From: Monoplex corrugatus
Taxonomy: Eukaryota; Mollusca; Gastropoda; Littorinimorpha; Ranellidae
DNA length: 64,000 nt
Direction: 5' to 3'
NCBI GenBank assembly: GCA_030674185.1
Contig: JAPXFY010000150.1
Span: 1-64,000 of the forward strand
Below, one piece after another: positions 11,517-22,442 of this stretch. How positions within the stretch are numbered: the stretch's first letter is position 1; every line of letters starts with the position of its first letter. Position numbers and translations under genes: made by a program. Under the pieces are notes generated by a model. It was not told where the DNA came from, made no database searches, and worked only from the letters and a program-made list of their open reading frames with translations.

Positions 11517-11717
11517 GGGAACTATCAACTGTTGTTTTTATCATAATTATTATACTATTCACAATTGCTTGAAACTAATGACACAATCAGGTCAGCTGTA
11601 TAGCTTCCCACACAAATGCCAATCACAGGAATGAGTTAGGGTGATTAAATCATATTTACACGTGTCTCACTGCTGTATATCTTTATAAGTACGACGTATA
11701 GAGTTCACCCTATTTTC

Positions 11718-14700
11718 ATCATCATCATCAGGTGCCGTGCGCATGGCGTTGGCGATTATGACTTCCATCTGTCTCTATCTCTTGTTGCCTCAAGTATCTC
11801 TTCCACCCTCCTTGTCTTCAGCCACTCTGCAAGTCCGTCCAGCGTCTTCTCCCTGGGTTTACTTGGTGCTCTCCTTCCCTACAGCTTTCCCATTGTGACC
11901 AGGTGTTCCAATTCCCCTTTCATCATAAAACTGGCCTTTGAATGTTGCCTGCCTTTTCCTAATCTTCCTTATGAATGATCTTCTTGTGTCTGCCTCCATC
12001 AAGACTGTCTCATTTGTTTTCTTTGCTGTCCATGGAACTCTCAACATCCTTCTTAGTAACCACATATTGGCTGCCTCAATCTTGTTCTGGCTTTGCTTGT
12101 TGACTGTCCACGCCTCGCAACCGTACAACAGTATTGGTTCTATTCAAGAACTCTCTTCCTGATGTTAATTGACAGGCATTTGTTGGTAAGAATGCTTTCC
12201 ATCTTCTTGAATGCTGTTTTGGCTTGTCCGATTCTGCGGGTTCTTTCTGATGTCCATCTGCCGTCTGGTGAAATGATCGTTCCCAGGTATTCAAATTTAT
12301 CAACCAGTCTCAAGGTTGTGCTGTTTGCTATTATTTTGCATGAGGGGATTTCATGTTTTTTACTGATCACCATGACTTCAGTCTTCCTGCTGTTTAGTTC
12401 CATCCCCTTACCTTTGCTTTCTATTTCAAGTATATTCACGAGGTTTTGTAGGTCCCTTTCACTTTCCGCTATTAGCACGGTGTCATCTGCGTATCGAATG
12501 TTGATTATCATTTTTCCTCCAACCTTTAATCCAGGGTCTTCTTCTAGGTTTCTCAAGATATTTTCGCTGTAAAGTGAAAACAGATCTGGTGACAAAACAC
12601 AACCCTGTCTGGCTCCTCTTTTGATGTTTTGAAAAAAGAGCTTATATCGTTTTTTATTCTCCTTGCAGCTGTTTGTTCCCTATACATATTTCTGATTATT
12701 CGTAGACTTTTTCCCATTAATACTGAGTCTTTCTAGTTGGTTGATCAATTCTTCATGTCTTACCCGATCGAAAGCCTTGGTATAGTCAACAAAGCATAAA
12801 TATAAATCCTTGTTCACCTCGATTGACCTCTCTATATGATAGGTCTTAGGATGTATATGGCATTAATAGTTCCTTTCCTTCCCACAAATCCACATTGTTC
12901 ATCTGCCATTTCGTTTTTGATTCTATTCCTTGTCCTCATCATGATTATTCTTAATAGGATCTTGGTCATATGACTCATCAAACTGATTGTGCGATGGAGT
13001 TCGCATTCTATGGCCCCTGTCTTCTTTGGAAGTGCAATGAAAATAGATTTTGACATATCTTTGGGGATTTTTCCAGTGTCGTAAATTTCATTTATGAGGA
13101 CTGTTATTTTTTCTATACTAAATTCCTCCAGGGCTTCAATCATCTATGTGGTAATGTTGTCTGGTCCTGGGGCTTTTCGTGTTTTCCATCTTTTTCAATG
13201 CTGCTCTAACCTCATCTTTCATTATGGGTGGTCCTTCAAAGTTCTTTCTTATAATGTGTTCTGTGTTTCTGTCGTGTTCAAGAAGGTCTTTAATGTACTC
13301 TCCCCATCTGTCTAATATTTTGTCTTTTTCCACGAGAATCGTACCATCTTTCGATTTTAAGCAACCAGTTGATGTGCATATATTTTTCCTGTGGACAATT
13401 TCTTCAATTCGTCTGTACATACGCTAAGGATCAGTTTTGTGTTGGTCTTCTATTTCTTTGCATTTTGTTTTCAGCCACGCTTCCTTAGCTTCATTGCACC
13501 TATTCCTGATTTCTTTGTTTATCTTCCTGTATATTTCCTCGTTTCTCTTTGCCTTCCTCCGTCCCACCATCGAGCCTAAAATTTCTTTTGTCATCCAGTT
13601 CTTTTTTGCTTTTCTATCTACTACAGGGATTTCTTCACAAGCTTCATGTATCGAATTTCTCAACGTTGTCTATTGCTTCTCACTGTCACCAACGTCTTCC
13701 AGAGCACTGAATTTGTTTTGAACATGTACATTAAATTCATTTGTCTTTAAGAGTCGAAAATCTAGTTTGATGTTGCTTTTGGTCTGTTTCCTTTTCCGTA
13801 ATTTCAACTTAAATCTTCCCGCGCAGACTGCTAGTGTTTTTGCTGACAGTAAAGAATTTCTAAATCTTTTATTACTCAGGATGTAGTCAATCTGATTTTT
13901 GGTATTATCTCCTGGACTCATCCAAGTCCATTCTCTTCAGTTAGGCTGGTCAAACCAGGTGTTTCCTACTATTTACTCATTCATCTTTCATTTTGTGTAC
14001 CAAGGCCATGAGGTCCAACTATATCTTCTACCCTATCCTTTAGCATTAAAATCTCCCATTTTATGGTAACTTCTTGTGATTTGCATTGGGCCCTGGTCAT
14101 CTCTAATACTTCGTAGAAGTTGTCGATGTCTTCCTGAGTACTTGTGGATGTTGGTGCATACACCTGAATGATGTTGATATCAAATAGTCTGCCTCCCCAT
14201 TTGACCAGCAAGACTCTATCAGACACAGCTCAGTATCCTTTATCTGCTTTTGATTTGTCCCTGTCCATTACAATGCCTACTCCTCTTTCATGTGAGTTTC
14301 TACCAGAGTATATCATTGTATACTCTCCAGCTGTTATCATGCCTGCCCCCTTCCATCTCACTTCCCCTAGTCCTAAAAGACTAATGTTAAGCTTTTCCAT
14401 CTCCATTTTGACATTGTCTAATTTTTTTTTGAACAAAGTTCTTATATTCCATGTTGCTATTTTAGTATTTTTGAGTTTGAGTTTGGTCGCAGTATCTGGC
14501 TGACGGTCTGGTGTCACCTGTGCCGCATGACGTGTCCCTACCGGACGAAGGTGCCTCATCGGAGCACCTATTCACGTCGTTATCTTCATTTTCCTTCTTT
14601 TTTTCTGTCCACAATGTTCTTGGGAGAATACGAGGTGGTTTCCCGTTGCCTTCCATAGGTTGTTTTTTTGTTTTTTGTTGTTGTTGTTGCAGTCTCTCCG

Positions 14701-15091
14701 CTAACGTTATTCTCTCCCGAGATGTCCACAAGGCAGTGGAGCTATTTACCCATAGCTGGGGGTCTGGTTCGTGGGCACCAGGGCATATCCACACGCGGTG
14801 GGCCTGCATGCCGCACATCTGGGGGCCAGACCTTCTCCGAGTCCCACGAGATTTAGCCTGAGTCCGTGAGGTGCTCAGTTACCGCATGTCGCCACGAGGA
14901 GGCGGCAGCGTAGGGCTTGCTGATGGAGAGGCTATGTACTGACAGGAAGAGACTTATGCATTCTGCTCTTCTTTTCGCATAGCTGCAAGCAGCAGTGCTA
15001 GCCAGCAGTACAGGCTGAAAGTGAGAGGTGACAAGCACGCAGTCACTAGCCGACACACTAGACGCATCACATCTGCCATTGACACACCCTG
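11718..15091 (-). mobile_element. RTE-type LINE, near full length (copy R2)
   Basis: It runs from a CATCAT-repeat 3' terminus at 11718 to a 5' end near 15091 that is shared with copy R4 at 45712 (GATGTGATGCGTCTA...GGCTAGTGACTGC). About 3.37 kb is the apparent full length, including about 0.5 kb of 5' UTR that reaches the first protein words near 14560. The copy is heavily frameshifted. Confidence 0.85.
11859..14559 (-). pseudogene. RTE-type endonuclease / reverse transcriptase (copy R2)
   Basis: Fragments in order from the 5' side: 14230-14559 with KIATWNIRTLFKKK, LGLGEVRWKGAG and GVGIVMD (endonuclease); 13981-14226 with IIQVYAPTSTS; 13670-13921 with NQIDYIL; 13136-13663 (linker to RT); 12832-13143 with KDMSKSIFIALPKK, ELHRTISLMSH and GFVGRKGT; 12140-12595 with the catalytic IRYADDTVLIAESE, then GMELNSRKTEVMV and FEYLGTIISPDGRW; 11859-12128 with MYGCEAWTVNKQ. 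The order matches endonuclease-RT LINEs of the RTE kind. At least seven frame changes make it non-functional. The YADD box itself is intact. Confidence 0.8.
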
Positions 15092-15884
15092 TTTTACTGA
15101 CTAGTAATTATTGAAGAAATTGTCTTGGCACTACATTTTCTCCAACAAGTTCTGAACCCGGAAACGGATTTAGGGCGTTCATAGTATCTCTTTATCATGT
15201 ATTGCGTTGCTCTATACATAATGGTACAGGGGGCGGTAGATGAAGGTTGTTATTTGTTATCTGCCTCTTGCATCCTATTTGTATGGAATCTGGATGGGCG
15301 TCACTGGTCCTCATCCATCTCCCAAATATCTCACATATGGCTCCATACCCCGGATCTCTCTTCAACAAGCATGCTAGACCACGTGAGGGGGCGATGTTTA
15401 CTCTGCATTGCTGGATGGAAGGTGTTCACAGGATGAGCCACAGTGTATGGTGGTTCATCAGTCTGCAGTCGTTCACTCAGGGACAACCCCTATGCAGCTC
15501 CTTAAAATCCGTTTGGGATAGAGCTTCAGACCTGCACTCTGATCCAATAAAATGAATAATTAGATAACTGAATAAACAAATAAACAAAAAAATATATCAA
15601 AAACCTGCTACTGAAGCAGCCAAGAGTGCAAAAAACAAACAAACAAAAAAACTACTACCACCACCAAAAACAACAACAACAAAAACAAAAACAAAAGACA
15701 AGAAAACAGCACAACAGAGAAGACTCTATGAAGGACACCAGTGAAAGTCTATCAGTGGAAGCTAGCTGCCCAATGACTCTAGTTTTGACCACAAAAACAA
15801 TAAATGGCATTGAGTACTGGAATATCAGAACCCATTTTCCAACATCCAAGCTGTTGCAGGTAATCAAAGAAATGGAGTCCTGCA
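15092..15884. other. Gene-less stretch with an AAC/AAAC-rich tract at 15570-15710
   Basis: No domain-bearing frame is visible. The A-rich part ends shortly before RTE fragment R3. Confidence 0.3.
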
Positions 15885-17577
15885 GACTAATACCAAATTC
15901 ATCGAGGGCCTCAATCATTTTTGTAGTAATGTTGTCTGGCCAGGGGCTTTTACGGTTTCATCTTTTTTAACCGTGCTATTCCTTCATCTTTCATTATGGG
16001 TTGTCTTTCAGCGTTTTTCTTTATAATGTTTTCTTCATTTCCATCGTCAAAAAGGTCTTTAATGTACCCTCCCCATCTATTTAATAGTATGTATTTTACC
16101 GTAATAATTGTACCATCTTTAGATTTTAAGCAACCAGTTGATGTGCACGTTTTTTGTTTTTGTTTTTTGCTTGTTTTATTTTTTGTTGTTTTTGTGATTT
16201 TTTTCCTATGGGCATTTTTTTTTCAATGTTTCAGTACATAAACTGAGGATCTGTTTTGTGTCGGTCTTCTATTTCTGTGCACATTGTTTCCAGCCAAGCT
16301 TCCCCAGCTTCATTGCACCTATTCTTGTGTTCCTTATGTATCTTTTTGTAGTCCTTCTTTCCTTTTGACTTCCTCCGTTCTTCCATCAAGCCTAAATATC
16401 TTGTGTAATCCACTTTTTCTTTGCTTTTTTTTCAACTCTAGGAATGTCTTCATAAGTTTCATTTATTATGTTTCTCAAGTTTGTCCATTGTCCCTCACTG
16501 TCACCAGCGTCCTCCAGAGCACTGAATTTGTTTTGAACATGTATGTTAATTTTTTCACGAATCGAGTCATCCGTCGTTAAGAGTCGAAGATTTAGATTGA
16601 TATTACTTTTGATCTGTTATCTTTTCTTAAGTTTCAGCCTTAATCTTCCCATTACAGGATTGTGGTCACCGTTGCAGTCGGCGCCTGGTAAAGAAATTCT
16701 AAATCTTTTATTTATCAGGATGTAATCAGTTTGATTTCTTGTGTTGTGTCCTGGACTAAACCGCGACCATTTTCTTCTGTGAGGCTGCTCAAATCAAGTG
16801 TTTCCTGTAATGAATTCGTTTAATTGTATCCACTTAACAAGTTTTCCTCCCATTTCATTTTGTGTGCCAAGGCCATGAGGTCCAACCATGTCATCCACTC
16901 TCTTCTGTCCCACATTAGCATTAAAGTCTTCCGTTGTTACTGTAATGTCCTGTGATTTACACTGAGCCTCTGTTGTCTCTAAGTGTTCATAAAAGTTGTC
17001 AATTTTTTCTTCAGTACTTGCGATTTTCGTGCATATACTTGGATGATGTTAACATCAAATGGTTTGCCATCCAATTAAACAAATAAAACTGGGTCTGATA
17101 TAGCCCAGTGTTCTTTGAAAGACTTTGACTTGCCGTGTCCATTATGATGCCTACTTCTCTAGCACTTTCATGTGTGTCTTCAGCAGAATATGTTTGCCTG
17201 ATGTTATCATGCTGTCCCCTTCCATCTCACTTCCCCTAGTCCTAAAAAAACTTATGTTAAGCATTTCCATCTCCATCTTAACGTTAAAATTTTCCTTTTT
17301 GCAGCAACGTTCCACGTGGCAATTTTCATATTTCTTGCAGTAGCTTGATGACGAGCGGATGTCACCTGCACAGCATGACAGTCCCTATCACACGATGGTG
17401 TTCCACGGGACCCCCTAGTCACTTTGTTTACCTCCGTTGTGTCTTGGCTGTCCATGTTTATCTTGGGAATATACGTTGGTCTTCTCCCGTTGTCTTCCAA
17501 CAGTTTGTGTACGGACTCTCTGCTAGCCTTTGTCGTTCCCACGACTACCCACTAGGCAGTGGTGTTATTTATCGATA
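15885..17577 (-). mobile_element. RTE-type LINE fragment (copy R3), 3' half missing
   Basis: It aligns to the endonuclease and linker of copy R2. Near 15885 are the minus-strand words MIEALDEFGI. At 16231-16413 are RRKSKGKKDYKKIHKEHKNR (linker) and EAWLETMCTEIEDRH. At 17252-17542 are MKIATWNV and adjacent 5' sequence. The RT palm and 3' terminus are absent. Numerous indels are present. The 5' side ends about 30 bp before the inverted-repeat-bounded unit at 17604. Confidence 0.75.
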
Positions 17578-17603
17578 CATAGAAACATATATATATATAT
17601 AAA

Positions 17604-17637
17604 TATATCGATGCCTTAGAGCAACAACGCTATATCT
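17604..17637 (+). repeat. Left terminal inverted repeat
   Basis: Begins TATATCGATG, then CCTTAGAGCAACAAC, then GCTATATCT. It pairs with 22409-22442 on the opposite strand with 2 mismatches in 34. Similarity stops immediately inside. Confidence 0.75.
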
Positions 17638-19156
17638 CGAAGACCACCATTTTGAAAAGTTCCGAGCTACACTCACTTGAAATGTTTGGAAGCTCATAAA
17701 AAATCAGATTGTCAAGCAAAACTTTCACAATTTTGTGAGAAAGTAAAAGATGCTGTGTACACTTGTAGGCCTACATCTCAAAATGGTTGCCACTAATGAA
17801 TTGCACATAGATTATAAATCATTGTGAAATCGGTAGTCCATTGTTGCTTAAACTTTGTTTCAGAAAGAAGGCATAAGTTTTGAGCAACAAAGGACTACTG
17901 TGAGATGTTCCAGTTCTGCATGAAAAGAGACTCCAAGAATACAGAAACAAATTGTAGGCAACAACCCTATATTTACTCACTAGCCTGTTGTACCATATCA
18001 TGATGTATAAAACTGCATACACATAAATTACAACAAACAAAACTATTGTGTCAGATCTGTGAGAAAATACTTATGGCAAAAGCAATTAGTCTGTGCACAG
18101 TGAAGTTCACAGGCAAAAACCGTTCAACACAGCGATAGCTCAGTGTTGCACGTACAAGCAGAGCAGCTGAGCCAAGTCTTTCAGGGGCAAAAACAGTTTT
18201 CCTGAGAAATAGTCCAGTGTTGCCTGGGCAAATACAGAACCATAGCTGGTCTTGGTGTGGTAAAAATGGCTTTACAATGTTATTTTTTGTAGATTGATAA
18301 TGTTAGACAAAAATATAAGAACATGGCCCTCTTAGAAGAGTAACCTAATTTATCATCATTTCTCTGGTGTCTTCAAGACTGGGGCTCTGCTTACTGAGAA
18401 AGTAAAGGCCCTTCCAGTGCTAGGAAGCTTTCGAAATTTATCTGTTGTCTATTATATTGTCTGCAAATCTTTTCTTCTATCTTCCGTACAAAACCAGTTA
18501 CATTTTGTTTGTTTTTTCGTTTTTCCCAGATTTGGTCTTTGCTTCTGCAAAATCGGATTAGTGAATTATAATTGTATAATAATCACATTATTAATAAAAG
18601 ATAAGAATTTATTACTCTCTTTTAAGTATATTACTTTGAAACATGCAAATTCGTGTAAATTCAGACAAGTGGTGACATAGATTCTAACCAAAGCCTGTGT
18701 AAGCGAAGAGGGTAACATTCATGGAAGGAAAAAATGCATATACCTTTTTGCATTGACGATCAGCACATCATTAGTTTACATGCATAAAACTTGAAGCACA
18801 TAAACCCTCAAAACAGTAATTAAAATGTTTACAAATATTTAATCACAGAGATCAGCCCAGAGTCCAGAAAGTTCAAGAACTCTTCCACTAAGATCATAAA
18901 CTAGGTTTTCACTGTTTGTATACATGTAAATCCAAAGTAAGGAAAAGCACAATGAAGATTTGAGGCACACAGATTATCATTGATGAAGTCTCCAGTCAAA
19001 CATCAGAAAGTGCAACAAGAAATATGTTGATGTTCACTATGTCACCCTTTACAGTCTTCTGTCCTCATTGCAGAACACCCCATCCACTGGACGATACACA
19101 CTGATTACTACAGATCACTCAGCTAGTCAGTGGTGTGCGTTTGTCTCCAAGTCATT
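17638..19156. other. Non-coding left part of the TIR-bounded unit
   Basis: About 1.5 kb downstream of the DUF7869-like gene. Repeated short words (CAACAACCCTATAT at 17960, TAGTCCAGTGTTGCC at 18205, TAGCTCAGTGTTGCAC near 18135) may be subterminal repeats. No gene is seen. Confidence 0.35.
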
Positions 19157-20286
19157 TCATTCGTTGTCTGTGTCATCCTGATCTTCTGTGATGTCAACTT
19201 CATGCAGACGATCCATCACAGCAGCTGAGCTGGGCAAATTTTGGTAGAAATGATGGTGGTGTTGGGGTATGACGCCCGCATTGCATAATTCAAGCAAGTC
19301 CTTTTTCTTGGCTTGTGAGATCTGCAGTCGACTTGTGTATAGTACAGGCAGCGTTGCAATTGCAATCTGATGGCGCCCACGGCGGGTTGAACCTTTGATT
19401 TTCAGCTGGCGAAACTGATCTGACATTTTGTGTTTGAAGTACACTGTGTCAGCATCAGCTTTGATGACCCGTATCCACTTGATTTTTAGCCAGTTCACTT
19501 TGGAATTGTCAATGTTGGTTTTGGTGTTTCTCATGGTCTTTCTGGCGACATCTTTGAAGTCATAGAACGAGTCATGTTGAAGAGGCATTACAGTGAAGGA
19601 ATCTTCCCTGACACTGGCACATAGTTAGCCATTGGTCTGGGTGATAGATTTTCACCCTCTTTGTGGTACGTTCGATTGCAGCATGCATGCTGTCACATTC
19701 CATCTGGGTGTGACCGCTTTCAAGGAACTTCTGGTCGATAATGTAGATGCTGGGAATATTCTGCACTGCATGATGGAGAGCTGCAGAGAATCAGACTTGT
19801 CTCTGTTTTGTCCTGTGCATGTATCAGAGAAGAGGATATCATGGTGTACTGACTTGGGCAATGACTCCAGGTGTTTAGGCCTATACAGACAAGTGCCGAT
19901 TTAATTGGAGCCTCTTTGTCCTTCCACCTCTGTCCACACATAGCAGGCAGCTTTCTTGTCGCCTAGAGAAAACACTGACAGGTTGAAAACAGATAGTTTC
20001 CTTTTGCAAAAAGTTGGGCTGGGCGGATCAAAAGGTGTAAACAGGACTGCCTCCAAGTCAAATGTCAGCACATACAGATCGTTCGTCTCCTGTGCTTCTT
20101 TCTTGTCTTTGGCTTTTTCTAGTCTAGCTTCTTTATTCCTCTGGTCATGCTTTTGGTATTCTTTTTCTCTTTGAGTCAGAAGATCGTTCAACCTTTTGTC
20201 ATGTAGTCTGGTAGCAATCTGGCACAAAGAATGTATCATGTGACTTTGTGTGACTGCTGAATTCAATGGATAATCAATCTGCTCCT
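19157..20286 (-). pseudogene. DUF7869-like protein, main exon, decayed
   Basis: Reading down the minus strand: a charged helix (LLTQREKEYQKHDQRNKEAR), then YVLTFDLEAVLFTP, FCKRKLSVFNLSVF and YVWTE..GQRGSN. An in-frame TAA follows near 19904. The same frame continues GTCLYRPKHL, HHDILFSDTCTGQNRDKS. A frameshift near 19765 leads to IYIIDQKFLESGHTQMECDS, MHAAIERTTK and YHPDQW. A second frameshift near 19590 leads to FKHKMSDQF and a tail KKKDLLELCNAGVIPQHHHHF, FYQNLPSS, acidic C-terminus. I recognise the general pattern of multi-copy invertebrate proteins assigned to DUF7869 (from memory). Asp in TFDL, Asp in FSDTC and Glu in AAIER are spaced as an RNase-H-like triad might be. The usual long N-terminal part seems missing. 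One stop and two frameshifts indicate a pseudogene. Confidence 0.6.
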
Positions 20287-20332
20287 CTGCAACATATAAA
20301 TCACATGGACATTGTAGTCTGTGCAGTTATGC

Positions 20333-20542
20333 AGAGCATCTGTCTGTCTGTCTGTCTGCTCTCTCTGTCTGTCTGTCCATCTGCTCTGTCTGTCTGTCTC
20401 TTTGGCTGTCTCTCTCTTTCTGACTCTCTCTCTCTCTCTCACTCTCACATACACACACACAGACACACACACACACAGAGCAGATGCATGAACGCAAGCA
20501 TCTGATCAACCAACAAGCATAAGCATACATGCACACAACACA

Positions 20543-20592
<50 letters not shown>
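20333..20592. repeat. TCTG/TC, CA and GA microsatellites in the putative intron
   Basis: TCTG/TCTC repeats (20338-20440), CA repeats (20450-20478) and (GA)n (20546-20590). ORFs over this stretch are artefacts. Confidence 0.85.
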
Positions 20593-20760
20593 GTAAAAGA
20601 CAAAGTGAAAGAGAGGCAAGTCCTTGAGATGTTTCTGCTACATGGAAATCTTAAACAAAGCGATACAGGTGTATGATGTAATTTTTTTTTAAAATACATA
20701 AAAGAAAAGAAAAAATATATACATTAAAATGTTCACTGATCACAAAGAGAGAAATACTTA

Positions 20761-20838
20761 CCTGTGTCGCAAGATATGTCGATAAAAATGTCATCATCTG
20801 CAAGAGACCAACAGTCGTCATCCATCATGACCGATGTC
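20761..20838 (-). pseudogene. Putative upstream exon of the DUF7869-like gene
   Basis: On the minus strand this 78-bp block is bordered by an acceptor (tttgctttag) and a consensus donor (gacacag|gtaagtatt). It contains ATG-ATG, then a short acidic peptide (DDDCWSLADDDIFIDISCDT). Joining its donor to the acceptor atgttgcag at 20287 gives an uninterrupted frame (T-E-E-Q-I-D-Y) into the main exon, which supports the splice model. RNA evidence is absent, and chance remains possible. Confidence 0.45.
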
Positions 20839-21599
20839 CTAAAGCAAAGAAAAGAAAAATCAGTTTGATAATTATGAATTCAGTGATGATGGTGATGATG
20901 TGCATGTTATATGACAGATCAGATGCTAACTGATCGTAACAATTTTCTACTGAAAAAAGTCCTTATCATGTAAAGTCTATCAGACTGCACTGTTTAGTTA
21001 TAAGCAAAAAGACTGTTCTAAACTTGACATTATTAAGCAGCACTGTATCAAGCATTTTGCTAAGAAGTCTGATAATGATATTTGCAAAAGAGTGTTGTTC
21101 TTGCCCTCTAGATTAACAATAAAGAAGTGTTGATGCAGAATATTTCTATTTCTTGTGTTACTATCACCACTTATGTGGATATGCGTTGTGTTTATACATT
21201 ACTACTACTACTATTGCTATTACTACTACTGTTCTACAATTACTAAGCCTACCACCACTATTACCATTAACATTAATGATAATGCTCCCAGCTACCCAGA
21301 AGTTCTGTGCGCTTTACACAATAAAATAATTAATCATAATGCTAATAACTCTTCCAGTTAACTTAGAGCCCAGCGTGATGTACATAATCATAAATATATA
21401 AATAAAATAAGAAAAATAAAAGAATGAATGAAAACAAACAGAAAATATATAAATAAATAAATAAACAAACAACATTGAATAGGGCAAAACTATAGTCATA
21501 TGTTTACGATAATACGAAATGGTAAAATGTGTGATGTGTGTTTATTTTGATGCATGTTCATTTTGCGTGAATACGTGATGTGCATTCAGTTGTGTATGT

Positions 21600-21619
21600 A
21601 TATTTTGAAAAGAAAGAGA

Positions 21620-21691
<72 letters not shown>
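21600..21691. repeat. GA microsatellite
   Basis: (GA)n of about 80 bp. Confidence 0.9.
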
Positions 21692-21693
<2 letters not shown>

Positions 21694-21892
21694 ATACCTT
21701 AATGGATGATTGAATCCAGATAAACTCCAAAATGTATATCGCAGATAGGTAAAATGAAGTCTTGGATTTAAGTTGTTCCTTTTATGAAAATGGCTGAGAG
21801 GAGAATGAATCAGTCTTTGGTAAAGTAGAGGTATTATGTGGGATCTTCAATCTTTTTTTTTTCTCACAGTGCCAAAGGCAGTCACGCAGAGC

Positions 21893-21992
21893 CAGAAACC
21901 ATTGTTTACAGATAAGAGGCTGGCCATTTAGGGGTTCACACAGTGCTGGATACCATTGTTTACAGATAAGAGGCTGGTCATTAGGGGTTCAC
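21893..21992. repeat. Direct repeat of about 50 bp, two copies
   Basis: The motif ACCATTGTTTACAGATAAGA followed by GGCTGG(C/T)CATT and AGGGGTTCAC occurs twice in tandem. Confidence 0.8.
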
Positions 21993-22408
21993 GCTCAGCC
22001 ACCAAGGCTGTATATGCTACATGTCCCTGTTTTGCAACTGGAGCGGCACCAGCTGGCACTCTCCTTACAGTGCAAGCATTGCCTATCTTAGTAATAGACC
22101 TGAGTTGCCCATAGGGCTCGTTATCACTCAGTTGTCAATCTTCCAGGCCACACCAGTTTACAGTTTTAGTAGTCTGTTGTTGCAGAAACTATTCCTTCCC
22201 TGTTGGTACTGAAGTGTGGGGGAAAGAAGGCGGTATTTCACAGTGATCCATATTTGCCCGTGAAAAGCCTGTAAGCTCATTTTGGGCAACAATGGTTTTT
22301 ATATTATAACTTTCAAATTTGATAAACAACTTCTTTGGTACTTTGTTATCATGAATTTTAGAGTAATATCTACCACATATAAAAAAATTGAAAAATGCAA
22401 TATTTTTT

Positions 22409-22442
22409 AGATATAGTGTTGTTGCTCTAAGCCATCGATATA
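22409..22442 (-). repeat. Right terminal inverted repeat
   Basis: The reverse complement begins TATATCGATG, then GCTTAGAGCAACAAC, then ACTATATCT. It is the partner of 17604-17637. Its outermost TA is also the target dinucleotide of the adjacent mariner element. Confidence 0.75.

Larger units (their letters stand above)
6422..13420. repeat. Segmental duplication, arm 1 (interrupted by a LINE at 7934-11513)
   Basis: Sequence from 'aatggcgtaaacatg' (6422) to 7933, then from 11514 through the RTE LINE, matches 60800 to at least 64000 in the same order and orientation. Similarity by eye is very high (roughly 95% or better), well above that between independent RTE copies in this window. The right edge of the homology is limited by the window end. 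Confidence 0.8.
20839..22408. other. Right part of the TIR-bounded unit, no confident gene
   Basis: Contains ACT/TAA-rich repeats near 21200-21260 and the repeats listed separately. One minus-strand frame near 22000-22130 stays open for about 55 codons but resembles nothing I know. Confidence 0.35.
17604..22442. mobile_element. Candidate undescribed DNA transposon carrying a DUF7869-like gene
   Basis: The two ends are 34-bp inverted repeats with 2 mismatches, both containing CTTAGAGCAACAAC. Both outer flanks are TA-repeat tracts (left 17588-17603; right continues beyond the mariner insertion at 23801). The interior holds one decayed minus-strand gene (19157-20838) with a spliced structure. 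A possible subterminal copy of the end motif (GGCAACAACCCTATATTT) lies at 17957. The TIR, a single internal transposase-like gene and a TA-rich target together suggest a cut-and-paste element. The target-site duplication cannot be resolved because the flanks are (TA)n. Family membership is inferred. Confidence 0.55.

Noticed and set aside
11141..11572. Plus-strand ORF of Ala-Pro-Gly-Gln-Lys repeats, resembling a repetitive structural protein
   Set aside because: It is the antisense of the 27-bp repeat array inside the L2 endonuclease ORF and has no independent coding evidence.
19632..20174. Plus-strand ORFs across the DUF7869-like gene
   Set aside because: The minus strand carries the recognisable motifs and splice signals. 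The plus frames have none.
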